DNA from: Fidelibacterota bacterium
Lineage (GTDB): Bacteria > Fidelibacterota > BS150m-G59
Reading direction: 5' to 3'
Length of the DNA stretch: 9,374 bases
NCBI GenBank assembly: GCA_016784265.1
Contig: JADHUZ010000029.1
Coordinates: 1-9,374, forward strand
The notes below the pieces were generated by a model. The model searched no databases and was not told the DNA's origin. It saw nothing but the letters and a program-made list of their open reading frames with translations. Positions 6,157 to 9,374 of this stretch are shown here, piece after piece. Made by a program: the position numbers and the translations under genes. How positions within the stretch are numbered: the stretch's first letter is position 1; each line of letters begins with the position of its first letter.

Positions 6157-7719
6157 ATGATTTATCGAATTTTTATGGTGGTTTTGTTGGCTGGTTTTCT
6201 CTTTGGGGAAACCAGCCTTCCACATGGATTGACCGAATGGGAAGCCGAAAATTTTCATCTAATTTATGAGCAATCGCGTGAAACTGACCCACCAACAGCA
6301 CCAGTTCGAAATATCGCCGAATTTGAGCGGATGCAGGGTGTTTTGATTCGCTATCCATTTGGGATTTCGACTTCAATAATTCGCGAAATGGCAGAAGATG
6401 TAATTATCTATTGTCTTGTTTCGTCGTCTTCTCAATCTTCGGCTTACAATTCGATGAACAATGCAGGTGTGAATATGAACAATGTCGAATTCGTGCTTGG
6501 TTCGACAGATTCCTATTGGACGCGCGATTACGGTCCATGGTGGGTTGTGGATGGCAATCGGGAAGTTGGCGTTGTAGATTTTACTTACAATCGTCCGCGC
6601 CCAAACGACAATCAAGCACCATCGAAAATGTCGAACCATTTGAATGTGCCATATTTCGCTACTTCGGTTGTTCACGCAGGTGGGAATTACATGGCAGATG
6701 GACTCGGAATCGCGGCATCTTCAACGCTTGTTTATGAAGAAAATTCGATGTCAGACGCACAAGTAAACCAAAATATGCTGGATTATTACGGCATCGAAAC
6801 CTATCATGTCGTGCAAGATCCAAACAATACCTACATTGACCATATTGATTGTTGGGGAAAATATCTTTCTCCGCACAAAGTGTTGATTCGAGAGGTGGCA
6901 TCTTCGCATGCGCAATATGATGAAATCGAAGCGACGGCAGATTATTTTGCAAATACTTTAACTTCATACGGCGAGCTTTGGGAAGTTGTGCGCGTTTACA
7001 CGCCTAACAATCAGCCATACACAAATTCGCTGATTTTGAACGACAAAGTGCTTGTGCCAATTACTGGGAGCAGTTGGGATGACGATGCGCTGGCGGTTTA
7101 TCAGGAAGCAATGCCGGGTTACGAAGTGCTCGGATTTACAGGTTCGTGGGAATCCACAGATGCATTGCATTGCAGGGCAAAAGGCATTCCTGATTTGGGA
7201 ATGTTGCAAATTTTCCACAATCCGTTGAATGACACAGACCAATCGCAGAGTTCATATTCTGTGAATTGCATCATCGATGATTTGAGTGAAGCGGGCTTGA
7301 TAGACAATGAATTGGCGATTTTCTGGCGCGTCAGCGGAAATGAAAATTGGACAGAGTCGCCACTCGAACCGCAAGATTGTTTGGATTGTTACGGCGGATT
7401 TATCAATTACACTGGCTCATCGGCAGATTTGGAATATTTTATCCAAGCATCGGATAATTCTGGCAGAACGGAGCAATTGCCATTTGCAGGATATTATTCG
7501 TTTTCGGTTGCAGGTGGAAATCCATGCGACGGTTGGATTCTAATGGATTTGAATAACGATTTGATAATCAATGTCATTGATGTTGTGCAAACGGTGAACA
7601 TTATCATCGGACAAATGGAGCCAACGGAATGTCAATTTTGGGCGGCAGATAACAACAGCGACGGTGTCGTGAATGTGCTCGATATTGTTACGCTCGTGAA
7701 CACGATTATTGGCAACTAA
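6157..7719 (+). CDS. Secreted PPAD-like peptidylarginine deiminase with dockerin-like tail
   Basis: A 520-residue secreted enzyme predicted to convert peptide arginine, probably C-terminal arginine, to citrulline with release of ammonia. Signal peptide about 1-17, guanidine-modifying (PAD_porph) domain about 48-350, an Ig-like domain about 365-450, dockerin-like domain 457-520. The catalytic set matches P. gingivalis PPAD (recalled numbering in brackets): Asp124 (130) in W-T-R-D-Y-G-P-W, His229 (236) and Asp231 (238) in H-I-D-C-W-G-K, Asn290 (297), Cys339 (351) in A-L-H-C-R. Arg146 and Arg148 in Y-N-R-P-R-P lie 22 and 24 residues after the Asp, as Arg152/Arg154 of PPAD do; those residues bind the substrate's C-terminal carboxylate. 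Tyr226 matches Tyr233. Secretion and these residues argue against agmatine deiminase. The gene starts 3 bases after the protease stop; the protease's last codons (GGTGGA, 6145-6150) may serve as its ribosome site. Confidence 0.93.
   Translation: MIYRIFMVVLLAGFLFGETSLPHGLTEWEAENFHLIYEQSRETDPPTAPVRNIAEFERMQGVLIRYPFGISTSIIREMAEDVIIYCLVSSSSQSSAYNSMNNAGVNMNNVEFVLGSTDSYWTRDYGPWWVVDGNREVGVVDFTYNRPRPNDNQAPSKMSNHLNVPYFATSVVHAGGNYMADGLGIAASSTLVYEENSMSDAQVNQNMLDYYGIETYHVVQDPNNTYIDHIDCWGKYLSPHKVLIREVASSHAQYDEIEATADYFANTLTSYGELWEVVRVYTPNNQPYTNSLILNDKVLVPITGSSWDDDALAVYQEAMPGYEVLGFTGSWESTDALHCRAKGIPDLGMLQIFHNPLNDTDQSQSSYSVNCIIDDLSEAGLIDNELAIFWRVSGNENWTESPLEPQDCLDCYGGFINYTGSSADLEYFIQASDNSGRTEQLPFAGYYSFSVAGGNPCDGWILMDLNNDLIINVIDVVQTVNIIIGQMEPTECQFWAADNNSDGVVNVLDIVTLVNTIIGN
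7525..7716 (+). repeat. Dockerin-like C-terminal domain, copy 2 (in the deiminase)
   Basis: Same layout as copy 1: C-D-G-W plus a Ca-loop, then C-Q-F-W plus a second Ca-loop, with Cys457 and Cys492 again 35 residues apart. The first loop has Leu instead of Gly at position 6 (D-L-N-N-D-L), but the ligand positions 1, 3, 5 and 12 are kept. The 17-base DNA core recurs at 7672-7688. Confidence 0.85.
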
Positions 7720-7726
7720 ATAATTA

Positions 7727-8278
7727 ATGAAGTTACAAAATTCTAAGTTGAAAATCTCGATGTCTTTTGTGGTTAAAATTCTTTTATTTTCATTCGTTTT
7801 TGCATCTATTCCGCTCGAGACGGTTTATGAAAATGCACCATCGCGTGCGGGATTTGACAAATATCTCGAACTTGACCCGAGCGAAATTTACACAGGAAGT
7901 TTGCATTTTGCTCGCGAAGTTACGGCAATTGTTTCTAATGGTGCGGTCATTGATTTGCAAGGTGGCGATGGATTTACAGCCGATGGATACGGCACAGAAA
8001 TTCTTTTTGATGGCGTTACGGTTACGAATTATCCAAACGATGAAGGAATTTACATCAGCGACGGTGCGCATGTTACGATTCAAAATTGCAATTTCGTTAA
8101 TGGCAAAACAGGCATTTCAATTTGGAATTATGCTCTTGTCGAAATCATCAATTGCAATATCGGAAATCACACGGTTCGCGGTTTGGAGCGTTCGGAAATT
8201 GGACCAACAACTTACGCAAAATATGTCAATACTTGGGCAAATGTTGAGGGCGATTGGAAACAAAATTGTCTCACCTGA
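7727..8278 (+). CDS. Secreted beta-helix protein, N-terminal part ending at an in-frame TGA
   Basis: 183 codons up to TGA 8276-8278. A signal peptide is clear (basic stretch, then F-V-V-K-I-L-L-F-S-F-V-F-A-S). Residues about 65-150 show the repeating short strands of a right-handed parallel beta-helix: G-V-T-V-T-N, H-V-T-I-Q-N-C-N-F, then L-V-E-I-I-N-C-N-I. The reading frame stays open and protein-like after the TGA to the end of the window, and the beta-helix end appears to lie beyond it. This is therefore best read as the front half of an interrupted gene rather than a complete short protein. The start at 7727 follows the deiminase stop by 7 bases and has no visible ribosome site; ATG 7760 is an alternative that also keeps the signal peptide. 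No catalytic residues are recognised. It may bind or process a polysaccharide, or be structural. Confidence 0.7.
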   Translation: MKLQNSKLKISMSFVVKILLFSFVFASIPLETVYENAPSRAGFDKYLELDPSEIYTGSLHFAREVTAIVSNGAVIDLQGGDGFTADGYGTEILFDGVTVTNYPNDEGIYISDGAHVTIQNCNFVNGKTGISIWNYALVEIINCNIGNHTVRGLERSEIGPTTYAKYVNTWANVEGDWKQNCLT

Positions 8279-9374
8279 GGTGGTGGCGATTGGAATCCGT
8301 GGATTCCCGAGCCGGGCACAGGCAATCTTTCTGAAAATCCGCAATTTACAAATCCTGCAATGCTCGATTTTTCATTGCAAAATAATTCACCTGTCATTGG
8401 TACAGGAAAAGATAGCTACGATATTGGTGCGATTTCGAATACAATTCGTCCGCTCCAAGTCAGACAATTTGATGTAACCGCCGACGAAGCGCAACTGACG
8501 ATAAATTTTCATCATCCGCGAGATTATACCAATGGTGATTCGCTCGGCACGGTGAATTACGAAATACGCAAAAATGGTGAGTTCTGGCAAACCACGACAG
8601 AAACAGAATTTATCACCGATTTCGATGGTGCCGCAGAGATTTATGAAGTGGTTGCCATTGATGAAAACGGTATTCGTGGACTCCCGATTCGTTCGTCGCA
8701 TATTTGGCGAGGGAATTTCCCCGATGCGATGATTTGGGATCCATCAGTCTCACAAGATGGTTCTGTAATCGCCAATTTAATGGGCGAACTCAATCGAAAA
8801 GTTGCAGTTGTTGACCATCCAGCAAGGTTTCCGCTGTTTGATTTTCCTGTAGTTTTTCTCACGCTCGGAATGTTTCCAAATAATTACATAATGCGTCCTG
8901 AGCAGGCGGGATTTTTCACGCCGATTATCGAAAATGGCGGTTCGGTCTATCTTGAAGGTGCCGAAACTTGGTATGACGACGGACAGACGGAATTGCATTT
9001 CAATTTTGGGCTGTATGGCAACGAAAGTGGTGAGGGCGATCTTTGGCTTGTGCAAGGAAAAGATGGAACATTCACCGAAGGAATGGAAATTTCATTTATC
9101 CAAGAAAGTCAATTTGTGGATAGACTCATTCCGTATCAAACGGGATTTGTGATTTTGGAAAATGTTTCGCCGAATTATGTGTGTGCCGTTGCAAATAGCA
9201 CAGAAACTTATCGCACAGTTGGTTCATCGGTGTTGATTACTGGACTATCTGAACCGCTCGATTATCTCGATAAAATGTTGGATTTTTTGTGGTATGAAGA
9301 CGAACAATGTGCCGATTGGCAAAAAGGCGATATCAATCAAGATGGTATTTTGAACATTCTCGATATCGTGATGG
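8279..9374 (+). pseudogene. C-terminal continuation of the beta-helix protein after the TGA (3' end outside window)
   Basis: Same frame as 7727-8278, open for 365 codons to the window edge. It begins G-G-G-D-W-N-P-W, then N-L-S-E-N-P-Q-F and N-S-P-V-I-G-T, the usual closing segment of secreted beta-helix proteins ('...nisedPlF...spcIdaG'), so it completes the fold started upstream. An FN3-like domain follows (about 8450-8700). Next comes an alpha/beta domain (about 8745-9290) with V-V-F-L-T-L-G-M-F, then G-G-S-V-Y-L-E-G-A-E-T-W-Y-D-D, a class I amidotransferase-like fold seen in FCB secreted proteins. A dockerin-like tail starts at 9308. One base change (TGG to TGA) would explain the interruption. 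Alternatives are recoding, a sequencing error, or separate translation from an internal ATG such as 8360, which would lack a signal peptide. Domain naming is from motif memory. Confidence 0.7.
9308..9374 (+). repeat. Dockerin-like C-terminal domain, copy 3 (cut by window end)
   Basis: C-A-D-W then a Ca-loop D-I-N-Q-D-G and N-I-L-D-I-V, matching the first unit of the two preceding tails. The second unit would lie beyond the window. Confidence 0.8.

Noticed and set aside
5857..6258. 133-codon open frame on the - strand across the protease/deiminase junction
   Set aside because: It is antisense to the repeated dockerin-like coding sequence; its Asn/His/Ile-rich translation is a shadow.
6157..7719. 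Agmatine deiminase as the function of the second secreted enzyme
   Set aside because: A signal peptide, Ig-like domain, dockerin-like tail and the PPAD carboxylate-binding Arg pair point to a peptide substrate.
8276..8278. Alternative genetic code (TGA as Gly or Trp)
   Set aside because: TGA ends the first glycosyltransferase and neuA exactly at overlapping starts, Trp is written TGG throughout, and only one in-frame TGA interrupts a gene.
7767..8477. 236-codon open frame overlapping the beta-helix gene in another frame
   Set aside because: Its translation is basic and featureless, while the 7727 frame gives a signal peptide and beta-helix repeats and continues past the TGA.
1..9374. CRISPR arrays, tRNA or rRNA genes, insertion sequences
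   Set aside because: No regularly spaced repeats, cloverleaf-like segments, transposase motifs or terminal inverted repeats were found.

Overview
The window is about 9.4 kb of bacterial DNA with every supported gene on the + strand, in two blocks separated by a strong Rho-independent terminator (2928-2959). The likely source is an FCB-type Gram-negative bacterium. The C-terminal dockerin-like tails (C-x-x-W followed by a D-x-N-x-D-G Ca-loop and N-V-L-D-I-V) recall Candidatus Marinimicrobia (SAR406), but that placement is inference from motif style and no marker gene is present.

Block 1 (start to 2827) is a surface-glycan segment. It holds the 3' end of a glycosyltransferase, a complete family 2 (GT-A) glycosyltransferase that is its paralogue, a NeuA-type CMP-nonulosonate cytidylyltransferase and a NeuB-type nonulosonate synthase. 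All three gene junctions overlap by 1-4 bases (ATGA, TAATG, ATGA), so they read as one translationally coupled operon for making, activating and probably transferring a sialic-acid-like sugar. Base composition changes abruptly at the glycosyltransferase/neuA junction: the glycosyltransferases are very AT-rich and neuA onward is not.

Block 2 (3067 to the window end) encodes three secreted proteins 3 and 7 bases apart. The first is an arginine-gingipain-like C25 cysteine protease, with catalytic His430/Cys463, an S1 Asp382 and a conserved Arg227-Tyr228 maturation junction. The second is a peptidylarginine deiminase resembling Porphyromonas gingivalis PPAD; the catalytic Asp/His/Asp/Asn/Cys set and the two arginines that bind a C-terminal Arg carboxylate are all present. 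The third is a beta-helix / FN3-like / amidotransferase-fold protein interrupted by one in-frame TGA. All three end in the same dockerin-like domain (the last cut by the window edge), where P. gingivalis uses a type IX secretion tail.

The main discovery is the protease-deiminase pair. An Arg-specific protease creates C-terminal arginines, which are the substrate of a PPAD-type deiminase. Here the two are adjacent in one operon, share an export/attachment tail, and lie outside a recognisable Porphyromonas context. This suggests a dedicated 'cut after Arg, then citrullinate' extracellular system.
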